Assembly: GCA_022563535.1 (NCBI GenBank)
Contig: JADFNE010000021.1
Location: forward strand, 1 to 64,000
Reading direction: 5' to 3'
Length of the DNA: 64,000 bases
DNA from: Myxococcales bacterium
Lineage (GTDB): Bacteria; Myxococcota_A; UBA9160; UBA4427
Below, in pieces: positions 54,592 through 63,512 of the stretch. The translations under genes and the position numbers were made by a program. The notes beneath the pieces were generated by a model. The model was given only the letters and a program-made list of their open reading frames with translations, had not been told where the DNA came from and ran no database searches. Numbering within the stretch: the first letter of the stretch is position 1; every line of letters starts with the position of its first letter.

Positions 54592-55748
54592 GCCCGCTCG
54601 CTGAGTCTCAGCAGCGAACGGAACGGCCGCGCTACGGCATCTATTTGAGCGCCCGCAACATGGGCAGCCGGGAACGACTTTTGCTGGCCGTTGCACGGGC
54701 TCTGGTCGCGCGCGGAGGCCAGGTGGACATCCTGGCTGCGGGGGCCGAAACGACCCTGCGCGACGCACTCGCCGCCGATCCAATGCCCAATTTGCGACTG
54801 ATCGATCTGGCTCCGCGCGGATGGCCCGCACCTCACAAGCTGCGCGTTGCACTGACGATTCCTCGCCTCGCGCGCTGGATCGATGAGTGCCGGCCAGCGG
54901 TCCTGCTCGGAACCTCGGTGCCCCCCAATCTCGCTTGTATCGCCGCCACGCGTTGGGCGCAGCACAGTCCACAGGTCGTGCTGCGCCAGAGCAACACGCT
55001 GCGGATCGACCATCACGCTCGCTACGGCGGACTGCGTCGTCGACCGCGCGATCTTCTCGTGCCGCGGTTCTACTCCCGCGCGCAGGTGATCATCGCAGTG
55101 GCAAGTGAAGTCGCAGACAATCTTTCTACGCTGGGAATCGAAACCCCCATCGAGGTCATTCCGAACGCGGTCGAAATTGCCTTCGCGGCGCAACGCGCTC
55201 GCGAGGAGCCGGATCACCCATGGCTCGCGGAACGCGACCGACCCACTTTGATTCAAATCGGACGACTCGTGGCAAAAAAGGATCAACTCACGCTGCTCGA
55301 CGCATTCGCCAAGGTCGTGCGCGATCGGCCAGCTCGGTTGCTGGTCTACGGAGAGGGCCCGATGCGTCGCACCCTCGAACACCGGATCGCAGCGCTCGGT
55401 ATTGGAGAGCACGTCGCCCTCCCCGGCTTTACGCCGAACCCCTTCGCCGCCATCGCACGAGCCGACCTCTTCGTGCTTTCATCGATTTCCGAGGGCATGC
55501 CGAGCGCGCTGATCGAGGCCCTCGCCTGCGGAACCCCAGCGATCAGCACTGATTGCCCAAGTGGCCCCGCCGAAATCCTGCAAGGCGGCAAGATCGGCCG
55601 CCTGGTTGAAGTCGGAAACGCCGAGGCATTGGCCCAGGCGATGCTCGATACCCTCGACGCGCCGCCGGAGGCTGACACACTGCGGAGACGGGCGGCGGAT
55701 TTTGGTTTTGATCAGATTGTGCAGCGGTATGTGGGCGTGTTGGAATAA
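54588..55748 (+). CDS. GT4-family glycosyltransferase
   Basis: 386 aa from ATG 54588. Two-domain GT-B glycosyltransferase. The C-terminal half has IGRLVAKKDQLTLLDAF, a donor-binding loop, and the EX7E element in SEGMPSALIEALACGTPAIS. It transfers a sugar from a nucleotide donor to a glycan or lipid acceptor. It ends the five-gene operon. The next gene on the opposite strand starts 9 bp after its stop. Confidence 0.9.
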   Translation: MSPLAESQQRTERPRYGIYLSARNMGSRERLLLAVARALVARGGQVDILAAGAETTLRDALAADPMPNLRLIDLAPRGWPAPHKLRVALTIPRLARWIDECRPAVLLGTSVPPNLACIAATRWAQHSPQVVLRQSNTLRIDHHARYGGLRRRPRDLLVPRFYSRAQVIIAVASEVADNLSTLGIETPIEVIPNAVEIAFAAQRAREEPDHPWLAERDRPTLIQIGRLVAKKDQLTLLDAFAKVVRDRPARLLVYGEGPMRRTLEHRIAALGIGEHVALPGFTPNPFAAIARADLFVLSSISEGMPSALIEALACGTPAISTDCPSGPAEILQGGKIGRLVEVGNAEALAQAMLDTLDAPPEADTLRRRAADFGFDQIVQRYVGVLE

Positions 55749-55757
55749 CTGATCGAA

Positions 55758-56608
55758 CTATTCATACCAGGCGAGGACCGATTCCACGCGCTCCTCAGTC
55801 AGTCCGCAGAGTTCTTCGAAGCCCTGGTCAGTCAGACCGATCCGCTCGCGCGACGCCGCATGATGCGAGATCTCCTCTTCTGACGTGTCCAGACCGAAAC
55901 CGATCGCCTTTGCCACCGCGTCGGCCACGCAGACGGTGTCACACAGCAGCCGCTCCTTGGGTTCCACCACTTCCTCGGGATTGTGATGAAAGGCAATCCC
56001 TATGGCGATGACCTCGTGTAGCGCCCAACGCTGTGCGATGAGCTGGCCCAGCTCACCGTGATGCACTCCGAGGATCTCGATTTCCGCGCGCCGTTCATCG
56101 AGGCCTCCCTTGCCCCGCGATCTTGCGAGGAGGGTGAGCAGCTCCGGCTCCAGATGCGGACTGAGAACCAGCCTACCGATGTCGTGGAGAAGCGCAGCCG
56201 TGAACGCCTCGGGGGGATCGTCTCCGTGCACAAGAGACTTGCGAGTTCGGCCGCGAGGGCAGCAGCCACGGAGTGACGCCACAAGCTGCCCGCGGGCGCA
56301 CCGTAGGCAGGCAGTGGTTGTTTCATGCAGGCCCCGACGGCCGTGCCGACTGTTAGCGAGAGAATGGTGCCAGCCCCTGTTCGCATGGCGGCTCGTTCCA
56401 CCGTCGTAATCGGCTCAGCGCCGGAGTTGGCAGCAGAGTTGGCGACGCGCAGCAGGCGCGCGGTCAAGGCTGGATCAAGTGAGATTCCGGAGACGACCTG
56501 ATCGATATCCCAGTCTTCGTCCGAGAAGATCCTTGCGAGTCGCGCAGCGGTCTCCGGCAGCGGCTCGAGTTCGCCCGATTCTCGAATGAGTGCGTCTAGA
56601 TCGATCAT
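55758..56608 (-). pseudogene. HDOD-domain signalling protein, frameshifted
   Basis: Two frames together encode a complete HDOD domain. The first runs from ATG 56608 (56614 GTG possible) to about 56215, reading LDALIRESGELEPLPE and later SLWRHSVAAALAAELASLL. The second runs on to 55758, reading PPEAFTAALLHDIGRLVLSP. The junction is at a G6 run on the plus strand (56211-56216): one more G would join them as LCTETIPPEAFTAALLHDIG, exactly as expected for the family. So the gene has a one-base loss at a homopolymer, either real, phase-variable or a sequencing error. HDOD proteins act in two-component and c-di-GMP signalling. It follows a CheX-like gene, 33 bp apart. Confidence 0.8.
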
Positions 56609-56641
56609 GACCACTACCCCTCTGCCGACACCCGAAAGTTG

Positions 56642-57049
56642 TCAGCTGGCCTCTGTGTTCTGGCAGGCCGAAGTTTTATTCGACTCCTCGACTTCCAGGA
56701 GCGCGACGATCACCGAGGCGCCCTGGAATTCGAAGCCGACACGAGTGACTTCGCGGCTGCCGGGCATGCGCAGGGAATAGTTCTTGCCTTCGACTATGCT
56801 CGGCAGGCCAATGCTGGTCGGCTGCGGCATACACGCCTTGAGGTTGCCTCCAATCATGTTCGTGAGCTCGCCGATCGCGTCGGTGATCTCGTCCTCCCCC
56901 AGCTCGCCGGGCTCCATCTCGAACATCATGCTGGCGGCCCGTCGCGCGTGGTCTTCACCAATCTGCAAAACCACCCCCCTCAAGAACGCACCCACACCCG
57001 CCAACCGAGAATGCCCGCCAGTACCCCGCACAGCAAAGTAGGCGTCCAC
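56642..57049 (-). CDS. CheX-like chemotaxis phosphatase fragment
   Basis: 135 aa from GTG 57049, or 110 aa from GTG 56974. The C-terminal core matches CheX: ARRAASMMFEMEPGELGED, then AIGELTNMIGGNLKA, then GLPSIVEGKNYSL. The N-terminal 50 or so residues of typical CheX are missing. In the longer frame they are replaced by residues that overlap the end of the LptF-LptG gene and do not resemble the family. CheX dephosphorylates CheY-P. It may be truncated by a deletion next to lptFG. It is co-directional with the HDOD gene 33 bp downstream. Confidence 0.6.
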   Translation of the reverse strand: MDAYFAVRGTGGHSRLAGVGAFLRGVVLQIGEDHARRAASMMFEMEPGELGEDEITDAIGELTNMIGGNLKACMPQPTSIGLPSIVEGKNYSLRMPGSREVTRVGFEFQGASVIVALLEVEESNKTSACQNTEAS

Positions 57050-59310
57050 GCCGCGAGCGCGGGGGATAGCGTGTGGCCGTAGCCGAGGGAGGTTGCGAAT
57101 CCGGTAACCAGGACGTAGCCCACGCCAATGGCAACGCTCGCTGAAAGGGTTGCGGAAGGACGTGGGAAGGGCGAGCCGCCAACGGCGTAGAGCAACACGA
57201 CGAGGGGCAACAGGAAGCAGGCCAGCGGCTTGGCGAGCCGGGTCTGGTGCTCGACTTCGAGTTCGGTCGAGTCGAGTTTTTCGGCGCGGGCGTCGTCGAT
57301 TGCATTGGTGAGCTCGCCCAGGGTCAGGTTGTGGGTGTCGACGTCGGCGACGAACGTCTCGCCGAGCTGGACGTAGGGCGATGCGGAGACTCGAATGGGG
57401 ATACCGTCGGATCCCAGCTTGATTCGCCGGGGCTCGCTCAACCGCCAGCGACCCCGTCCCACGTGCAGCCCGGAACTCGCGTCGGTGCGCGCCGTGGGGA
57501 GGCCGTCCTCGCCGAGGTCGTAGATCGTGATCCCGGTGCGCGCGACGCCGGTTTCGGTCGACAGACTCATCGATTCGACGAGCTTGCTGCCGGTCGAATA
57601 CCAGACGGGCCGAGGGGATACGTAGTCGGCCGAGCGACCGTAGATCTCTCGGATCTTTACTTCATCCTGCAGCGCGGCCATGCGCGGAGTCACCACGTTG
57701 ATGAGCACGAAATAGACCGGCACGGCAAGCAACGACAAGAGCATCACGGACGCGAGAGCCTTGGGGGCCTGAATCCCGCAGGCGCGCATGCCGAGCAGTT
57801 CACCTTCGGCGGCCAGCAAGCTCACGGTGAGCCCGGTGCCGACGAGCAACGCCATCGGTGCCGCGTTTGCCAAGAGCATCCAGCTGCGCGCCCAGTAGAA
57901 GCGGAGGATTTCGAGCGGGGTCGCGCTGTGCTGGGCGAACCAGTCGATGCGACCCACGAAGTCGATCAGCAAGTAGGCAACGAAGATCACGCCGAAACTC
58001 AGCGCCGCGGTCTCCGCATAACGCAGGCCGACATAGCGGTGTAATGCAAAACGGCGCGTCCGCGACGGACCCGTCTGGGTGCGGGTTTTTCGCCGGGGCG
58101 TGCGCGAGCGCTCGGGCTGTCCGTTGCTGCGCACGACGCCGCGTCGGAATAGCGCCAGTGCAACGGCCAGCAATACAAAGTTGGGCAACCAGGCGCCCAG
58201 GGTCGGCATGCCGAGCGCCTCGACCACACCTTCGCCCACTTGCGCGACTGCGTAATAGGCCAGGGTTGCGAGCAGACCCACGACGCCACCACTCGAGCGC
58301 GAGTGACTGCGGCGCGTCATGAACAGCGGCACCGCCAGAAAACCGAAGAGTCCGGTAGAAACCGGGACTGCGAAACGACGATGCATTTCGAGCAAGTAGG
58401 GTTTAGCGTCGGATGCGCTGCGGGCGGCGGCCTCTGTCTGAAGCTCGCCCAGGGAGAGAGCTTGAATGGGATCGTCGGCCGCTTTGCGTTCGAGCGGTGC
58501 GGATTCACCTGGGAGTTCGGCCCGCATCGAATCAAAGCTGATGCGACGGGGCGAGTTCTTCCCGGCGTAGAGGATCGCGCCCTCGCGCAGCACCAGATGC
58601 GCGGGCTGGCCCTCGAGTTCGACGATCTCGGCACGGCGCGCAAAAACCGTCTCGTCGAGTTCCTCCGTCCAGAGGAGTACCTGTTCCAGATGTTTGCGAT
58701 CGGCCGAGACAGAACGCGCGTAGATCTGCCAGCTACCGAAGCGCGTAAGTTTCTGCGCCTGGATGCGAGCCCAGGGTTGCTCGACCGCCACGCGCTCCCA
58801 AGTCTCCTGCTGGCCGCGGTGGGACCAGGGCACGAGAGTCGTCTGCAACCACAGCGCCGGCAGCGTGAGCAAAGCCGCCAGGAGAAACGCCGGCCCCGAC
58901 AATCGATGGGTCGGTATGCCGCACGAGTCGAGGGCGAGGATCTCCTGATCGGCGCCCAGGCGACCGAGGGCGATGAGCAGGCCGACCAAGGTCGAAAACG
59001 GAATCATCGTGGCGAGCATCGGGATCGCCTTGAAACCGGCGATGATTGCGATGTCCGCGCTCTCGACGCCGCGGCTCGCTAGCGGCATCAGTCGCACCAG
59101 GTCGTTCGCGAGCACGACGAGGGTCAGACCGAAGAGTGCGAAGCAAATGGGGACAATCGCTTCCCGAATGAAATACGCGTACAGCTTCCGGCCGGGCCGG
59201 CCCCTGCGGATCACTGCCGTGGTCTGCCCAGTTCCGCGATCGTTCTCGCCGTCACCCATTGCAGGTTGGACAGAGGCCGTGGGCTGCGAGTTCCGCAAAA
59301 ATCGCGACAC
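56980..59310 (-). CDS. LptF-LptG fused permease of the LPS transporter
   Basis: 776 aa in one open frame from GTG 59310 (ATG 59259 possible). LptF and LptG are separate permeases in most bacteria that extract LPS from the inner membrane together with LptB. Here the first half (about 45-395) and second half (about 425-776) each show the YjgP/YjgQ pattern: an N-terminal group of helices, a periplasmic jellyroll and C-terminal helices. Matching segments are PFSTLVGLLIALGRL in the first half and GTGLTVSLLAAEGEL in the second, each followed by a CGI tripeptide. A charged linker (about 398-425) joins them. No other lpt gene is in the window. Confidence 0.87.
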   Translation of the reverse strand: MSRFLRNSQPTASVQPAMGDGENDRGTGQTTAVIRRGRPGRKLYAYFIREAIVPICFALFGLTLVVLANDLVRLMPLASRGVESADIAIIAGFKAIPMLATMIPFSTLVGLLIALGRLGADQEILALDSCGIPTHRLSGPAFLLAALLTLPALWLQTTLVPWSHRGQQETWERVAVEQPWARIQAQKLTRFGSWQIYARSVSADRKHLEQVLLWTEELDETVFARRAEIVELEGQPAHLVLREGAILYAGKNSPRRISFDSMRAELPGESAPLERKAADDPIQALSLGELQTEAAARSASDAKPYLLEMHRRFAVPVSTGLFGFLAVPLFMTRRSHSRSSGGVVGLLATLAYYAVAQVGEGVVEALGMPTLGAWLPNFVLLAVALALFRRGVVRSNGQPERSRTPRRKTRTQTGPSRTRRFALHRYVGLRYAETAALSFGVIFVAYLLIDFVGRIDWFAQHSATPLEILRFYWARSWMLLANAAPMALLVGTGLTVSLLAAEGELLGMRACGIQAPKALASVMLLSLLAVPVYFVLINVVTPRMAALQDEVKIREIYGRSADYVSPRPVWYSTGSKLVESMSLSTETGVARTGITIYDLGEDGLPTARTDASSGLHVGRGRWRLSEPRRIKLGSDGIPIRVSASPYVQLGETFVADVDTHNLTLGELTNAIDDARAEKLDSTELEVEHQTRLAKPLACFLLPLVVLLYAVGGSPFPRPSATLSASVAIGVGYVLVTGFATSLGYGHTLSPALAAWTPTLLCGVLAGILGWRVWVRS

Positions 59311-59369
59311 GGGCGCAACGGACCCTGGCGACGACGATGCTCACCGCGAGATCATCTGGCGCGCAAGTC

Positions 59370-61094
59370 TCAGCCGGCATGCGCCTCCTCGGCCTCGCCC
59401 GATTCGAGTTCGGCTCGGCCGTCGCGAATGCGATACACGCGATCGGCGATGCGTTTGAGCGCGGGTTGATGAGAAATTGCAATCACCGTCACCGAGCCGC
59501 GCAACCCCTCGATCGTGTCCCAAAGCAGGCGTTCGCTCTCGGGGTCGAGCGAAGCTGTGGCCTCGTCCAGAATCAACAGCTTTGGCCGCGAAGCGAGTGC
59601 GCGCGCAATGCCGATCCGCGTACGCTGCCCCCCTGAGAGCAAGGCGCCCCGCTCACCGACCAGGAGGTCGAGACCCCCGCGTTGCTCGCTGATCTCATCC
59701 CAGACCCCAGCGGCTTTCAATGCGGCGATCACGTCTTCGTCCGAGATGTTCGTGTCGCCCATCGTCACATTGGCGCGAATCGTGTCGTTGAACAGCAGAA
59801 CTTCCTGAGGCACAGCGCCGATCGACGAGCGCCAGGCCGCGAGATCGATTTCGTCCAGCGGTTCCCCGTCGATCAATACACTCCCCGCCGAGGGCTGGAT
59901 CAGGCCGGCAATCAGATCGATGATCGTCGTTTTTCCGCTGCCAGAGGACCCGACCAGCGCGGTAATCTCTCCGGCCGAAAACTCCAGATCGACATTGTCG
60001 AGCACCTGCTTCTCATGGTAGGCGAAGCTCAAACCACGGATCTCGATCGCGCGCTCGAATGTGGGCGCGCGCCCCCCGTGCAACTCTTCGGCCGCCGCCT
60101 TAGTCGCTTCGGTCAGTTTGACGATCGCCTCGAGGAAAGGCTGGGCCGTAGCCGTGCGCTGGTAACACGCCTGGACCTTTTGCGCTTTCGAGAGCCCGCG
60201 CGCCAGGGCCAGCAGCATGACCGACACTTCCGAAAACTCGAGCATGCCGGAGTTCCGCGCGTAGACGAGGCAGACCAGCAGGAGCACGAAGGTAAGCGGC
60301 TCCTGGAGACCTTTGAGGCTTTCATGGGCGAGCACCTCCTTTCGCATCGCCCGCTTGAGGCGCTGGGTATCGGCCTCGAGCAGCGGGCCGACCAAATGTT
60401 CTCGACGCATCATCTTCAACAACTTCACGTTCGGAACGACGTCTGAGAACCGCGAGAGCAGATCGTTGATCACCTTCGATTGCTTGCGTCCCGCCTTGCC
60501 CGCCATCCGCACCAGGAAGTGCAGGATGGCGATTGTCATTGCGCCTCCGACCAGGCTGAGCAGCGCAATCTTCCAGGAGATGACGAGCGCCACGCATACG
60601 CCGACAATGGAGAGGAAAACACTCTGGGTCGCGAGCGCGAAATCTCGAAAGGCGTTGGCGGTACGCGTAGCCTCAACCGAGAGTGCCGTGCTGAGCCGGC
60701 CGAGCGAATACTCCTGGAAGTAGCTCCAGCGCGCGCGGAACAGCGCACTCAATAGTTCTAGCCGCAGCCGGGTCGAAATCCGCGCGACGGCGTTGCCCAC
60801 GTGGCGCCAGGCAAGGATTACGAGCCCAGCCTTGACCCAGATGAGAATACCGATGACGAGTGCGAGGCTCCAAAGCTCGAAGGGTAGACCGATCGAATTG
60901 AGGGCAGCGCTCACTCGGTCGATGGCTTCCGACCCAGACCCCACAGTGACTTGATCCTCCTGCATCGCAAGTGCGAGCAAGGGCACGGCGGTCGCGAGTC
61001 CGAGCCCTTCCGCAGCCGCGGAGAGGATCAGATAGCCGACGGTGAGGGCTGTCTCTTTCGGATACTGGCTCGGGAAGTAGCGGAATGGCTGCAT
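59370..61094 (-). CDS. ABC exporter, fused membrane and ATPase domains (MsbA-like)
   Basis: 574 aa from ATG 61094, with GAGGTAGCAG upstream. A type IV ABC exporter half-transporter: six membrane helices in 1-320, then a nucleotide-binding domain with Walker A VGSSGSGKTTIIDL, signature LLSGGQRTRIGIARAL and Walker B LLILDEATAS. It could flip lipid A or a lipid-linked glycan. It lies 59 bp upstream of LptF-LptG on the same strand, suggesting co-transcription and a role in surface lipid export. Confidence 0.88.
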   Translation of the reverse strand: MQPFRYFPSQYPKETALTVGYLILSAAAEGLGLATAVPLLALAMQEDQVTVGSGSEAIDRVSAALNSIGLPFELWSLALVIGILIWVKAGLVILAWRHVGNAVARISTRLRLELLSALFRARWSYFQEYSLGRLSTALSVEATRTANAFRDFALATQSVFLSIVGVCVALVISWKIALLSLVGGAMTIAILHFLVRMAGKAGRKQSKVINDLLSRFSDVVPNVKLLKMMRREHLVGPLLEADTQRLKRAMRKEVLAHESLKGLQEPLTFVLLLVCLVYARNSGMLEFSEVSVMLLALARGLSKAQKVQACYQRTATAQPFLEAIVKLTEATKAAAEELHGGRAPTFERAIEIRGLSFAYHEKQVLDNVDLEFSAGEITALVGSSGSGKTTIIDLIAGLIQPSAGSVLIDGEPLDEIDLAAWRSSIGAVPQEVLLFNDTIRANVTMGDTNISDEDVIAALKAAGVWDEISEQRGGLDLLVGERGALLSGGQRTRIGIARALASRPKLLILDEATASLDPESERLLWDTIEGLRGSVTVIAISHQPALKRIADRVYRIRDGRAELESGEAEEAHAG

Positions 61095-61187
61095 CTGCTA
61101 CCTCGGTTACCTCGGGCGAAGGGGGGGACGACGGAACGTCGCACGGTACCTCGCGAATTGCAAGATCCGGCCTGCCGAGACTGCGGG

Positions 61188-61979
61188 CTAGGAATCGCTT
61201 TGCTCACGCCCGCGGGACTGGACGCCGGCGCGTCGACTCGAAATCACTTCGGCCGATACGGCTTTGGCGGATTCGATCCCCGCCTTGCGTTCGTACGCCA
61301 GGGCTTCTGGGAGCGACATGCCGGCACCCTCGTCGATCAGCTTCTTGTATCCGACGAGCACCTGCGGAACACAGGATGCCATGTCGCTTGCCAACGACTG
61401 CGCGGCCGACAAAAGTTCATCGGGTTTCACCACTCGGTTGACCAGGCCCCACTCGTAAGCGAGTTCTGGACCTATGGTGTTGCCCGTAAAACTGATTTCC
61501 TTGGCCCGGGCCATCCCGATCAGCCTGGGGAGTTTCTGGCTCAGGCCCCAGCCCGGCAGCATGCCGACTCGCGCGTGGGTATCGGCGAACTTTGCCCGCT
61601 CTGAGGCCAGGATCAGATCACAGGCCAGCGCGAGTTCGAAGCCACCTGTGATCGCATGACCGTTGACCGCCGCGATGATCGGCCCCTCGAAGCTCGCAAT
61701 GCCCTTTACCATTTCAGCCTGACCCACAACACTGGTGTCGTGCCCGGAGGCATCGGGGCCCCCGGCCGAGAGTTCAGTCAGATCCATCCCCGCGCAGAAC
61801 GCGCGACCCGCGCCGGTCAAGACGATTGCGCGAATATCCCCGTCGTCCTGCAGTTCGCGAAAGGCGTTCCCGATGGCGAGACGCAGGGCTGCCGAGAGAG
61901 CGTTCATCTGATCCGGTCGATTCAGGGTTACGGTGGCCACCGGCCCATCTCGCTTGATCAGCAGTACCGAATCTGTCAT
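61188..61979 (-). CDS. Enoyl-CoA hydratase/isomerase family protein
   Basis: 263 aa from ATG 61979, with GGAGGAGCG upstream. Crotonase fold: ALNRPDQMNAL-like N-terminus, AGRAFCAGMDL oxyanion loop and GHAITGGFELALACDL. One expected catalytic Glu is in the GGFE segment; the second position (HARVGMLPGWG) lacks the usual Glu and has Gly-Met-Leu, so it may be a variant with different chemistry, for example isomerase or hydrolase. It lies 93 bp upstream of the ABC exporter gene, same strand. Confidence 0.85.
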   Translation of the reverse strand: MTDSVLLIKRDGPVATVTLNRPDQMNALSAALRLAIGNAFRELQDDGDIRAIVLTGAGRAFCAGMDLTELSAGGPDASGHDTSVVGQAEMVKGIASFEGPIIAAVNGHAITGGFELALACDLILASERAKFADTHARVGMLPGWGLSQKLPRLIGMARAKEISFTGNTIGPELAYEWGLVNRVVKPDELLSAAQSLASDMASCVPQVLVGYKKLIDEGAGMSLPEALAYERKAGIESAKAVSAEVISSRRAGVQSRGREQSDS

Positions 61980-62009
61980 CTCGCTTCGCTCCTCCGCAAC
62001 GGGTGCGAA

Positions 62010-63512
62010 CTAAAAAGCCGCCTTCCAACCCTTCTCTTCGAAGGCTTGTCGACTGCAGTGCTTTGACTTCGGAACATAGGGGGCAATCGCATCGTCGACC
62101 TCTCCGGTTTCGACTGCCGCCTTCAACTGAACCAGCGATTCGACCCGGCGCACTAGCAAGCGAAATGTCAACTGTCCATCGAGATAGCTACCCCAATCGA
62201 GCCAGCAGACGCCGTTTTCCACCGTGGCGTTACGCGGTCGATCTTCTTTCGACGAAACCACGATCGTGTAATAGCCGTGCTCATCGACGGGCACGTCGGT
62301 GTCGATGACCGCGTCCTCGCAAACTCCAGCCCAGAAGTTGTAGGTCGTCACCGTGAAGCCGCGAATATCCTTACCCGCGGTGTAGACGGGCTCGCGCGGC
62401 GTGTCGGGTGCGCTGAGCTTCTTGCCGCGGGTTACATGCACCCGTCCGAGTCGCTGGGTATAGGGCGTAACGAGATAGAGAATGTCGGCGCTCGCCAGAA
62501 TGTCGTAGGGGAGTCCCCAATTGCTCTTGGTGCTGTACTCCTCCGGCCAGCACAGCCCGCGATGATCGGGAATGGGAAGCGGTGCGAATCGGGTGGTGTC
62601 CACTGGAGGGACCGAACCTTCGGGGTGGGGATCGGCCGCTTCGTAGTGAAGCGTCTGAAGACCCCTGGCGTCGTAGACCGTCACCGAAGGCAACCACACT
62701 CCGGCATTGTTCGGCGGCATGGCGCCGAGTTCGGAACCGGTGGTGCGATAGATACAAAAGACCGCCGGGTTGCGGCCGCCCTTTACCTTGACTCCCACGT
62801 AGCTCGTGTTCTTTTCGGGCTCTTCGGGTGTTTCGGTAAAGACCAACTGGGCGGTGAAGCACCGCTCCATTCCCTCCGGCACTTCTTCGCGGAATGGATT
62901 CACGCTGCCCTCGTCGGGGTCGAGATCGACGTCCAATAGCGTGGATAGATTATTGGTGTCGAAGTCGGACGGGTGAAACGCGAAGTAGCGCGAGTGCGGA
63001 TACTCCCCCTTGAACACCACCTTGCCACCCTCGGGCACTGGAATGAACCCGGGCGGGGCGCCGTCCCCATGCCAGAAGCGATTACTGAAGTAGTTTGAAG
63101 CCGAGGTATCGATCAGGTAGGGGAAGCGGTTGTTCGTCTCCGGAGTCGAGACCCCGGGCCAGCCCGGACAACACGGCTCGCCGATCGTTCGTCCCACCTG
63201 GTATTCGGGCGCGCCGAGTCGAATGCCGCAGTTTTCGGCAATGTAGTCGGAGATGCGACCTTCCACGCCGGCGAGTTCGGGATCCGTCAAACGCGGGAAG
63301 ATCCCGAGCACAGCGGATCCAGTCGTGTCCCGCGCGTCGGCCATCAAGCGGTGTAGAAACTCGAGATCGTCTCTGATCTCGTCCGGGGCCACTTCGAGGA
63401 GTTGCCGTACCACGTCGGCGTGACCGACGAACTCGTTGAATTCTGATTTCACCGAAAGCTCACCGGCGATCAACTTGCGCAGGGTCTGCTCGAACCGTGC
63501 GTGATTACTCAT
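62010..63512 (-). CDS. Protein of unknown function with a DUF1214-like region
   Basis: 500 aa from ATG 63512, whose ATGA overlaps the stop of the upstream sulfotransferase. GGAGACC precedes the ATG. No signal peptide. The middle SRYFAFHPSDFDTNNLSTLL then DPDEGSVNPFRE resembles DUF1214 beta-sandwich proteins. The rest shows no recognised motif, but the acidic, beta-rich composition is consistent with a globular protein. Coupling to a sulfotransferase hints at a shared substrate. Confidence 0.6.
   Translation of the reverse strand: MSNHARFEQTLRKLIAGELSVKSEFNEFVGHADVVRQLLEVAPDEIRDDLEFLHRLMADARDTTGSAVLGIFPRLTDPELAGVEGRISDYIAENCGIRLGAPEYQVGRTIGEPCCPGWPGVSTPETNNRFPYLIDTSASNYFSNRFWHGDGAPPGFIPVPEGGKVVFKGEYPHSRYFAFHPSDFDTNNLSTLLDVDLDPDEGSVNPFREEVPEGMERCFTAQLVFTETPEEPEKNTSYVGVKVKGGRNPAVFCIYRTTGSELGAMPPNNAGVWLPSVTVYDARGLQTLHYEAADPHPEGSVPPVDTTRFAPLPIPDHRGLCWPEEYSTKSNWGLPYDILASADILYLVTPYTQRLGRVHVTRGKKLSAPDTPREPVYTAGKDIRGFTVTTYNFWAGVCEDAVIDTDVPVDEHGYYTIVVSSKEDRPRNATVENGVCWLDWGSYLDGQLTFRLLVRRVESLVQLKAAVETGEVDDAIAPYVPKSKHCSRQAFEEKGWKAAF

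Noticed and set aside
56974-56979. C6 run at the CheX/LptFG junction as a second frameshift site
   Set aside because: Changing the run by one base does not restore the missing CheX N-terminus.
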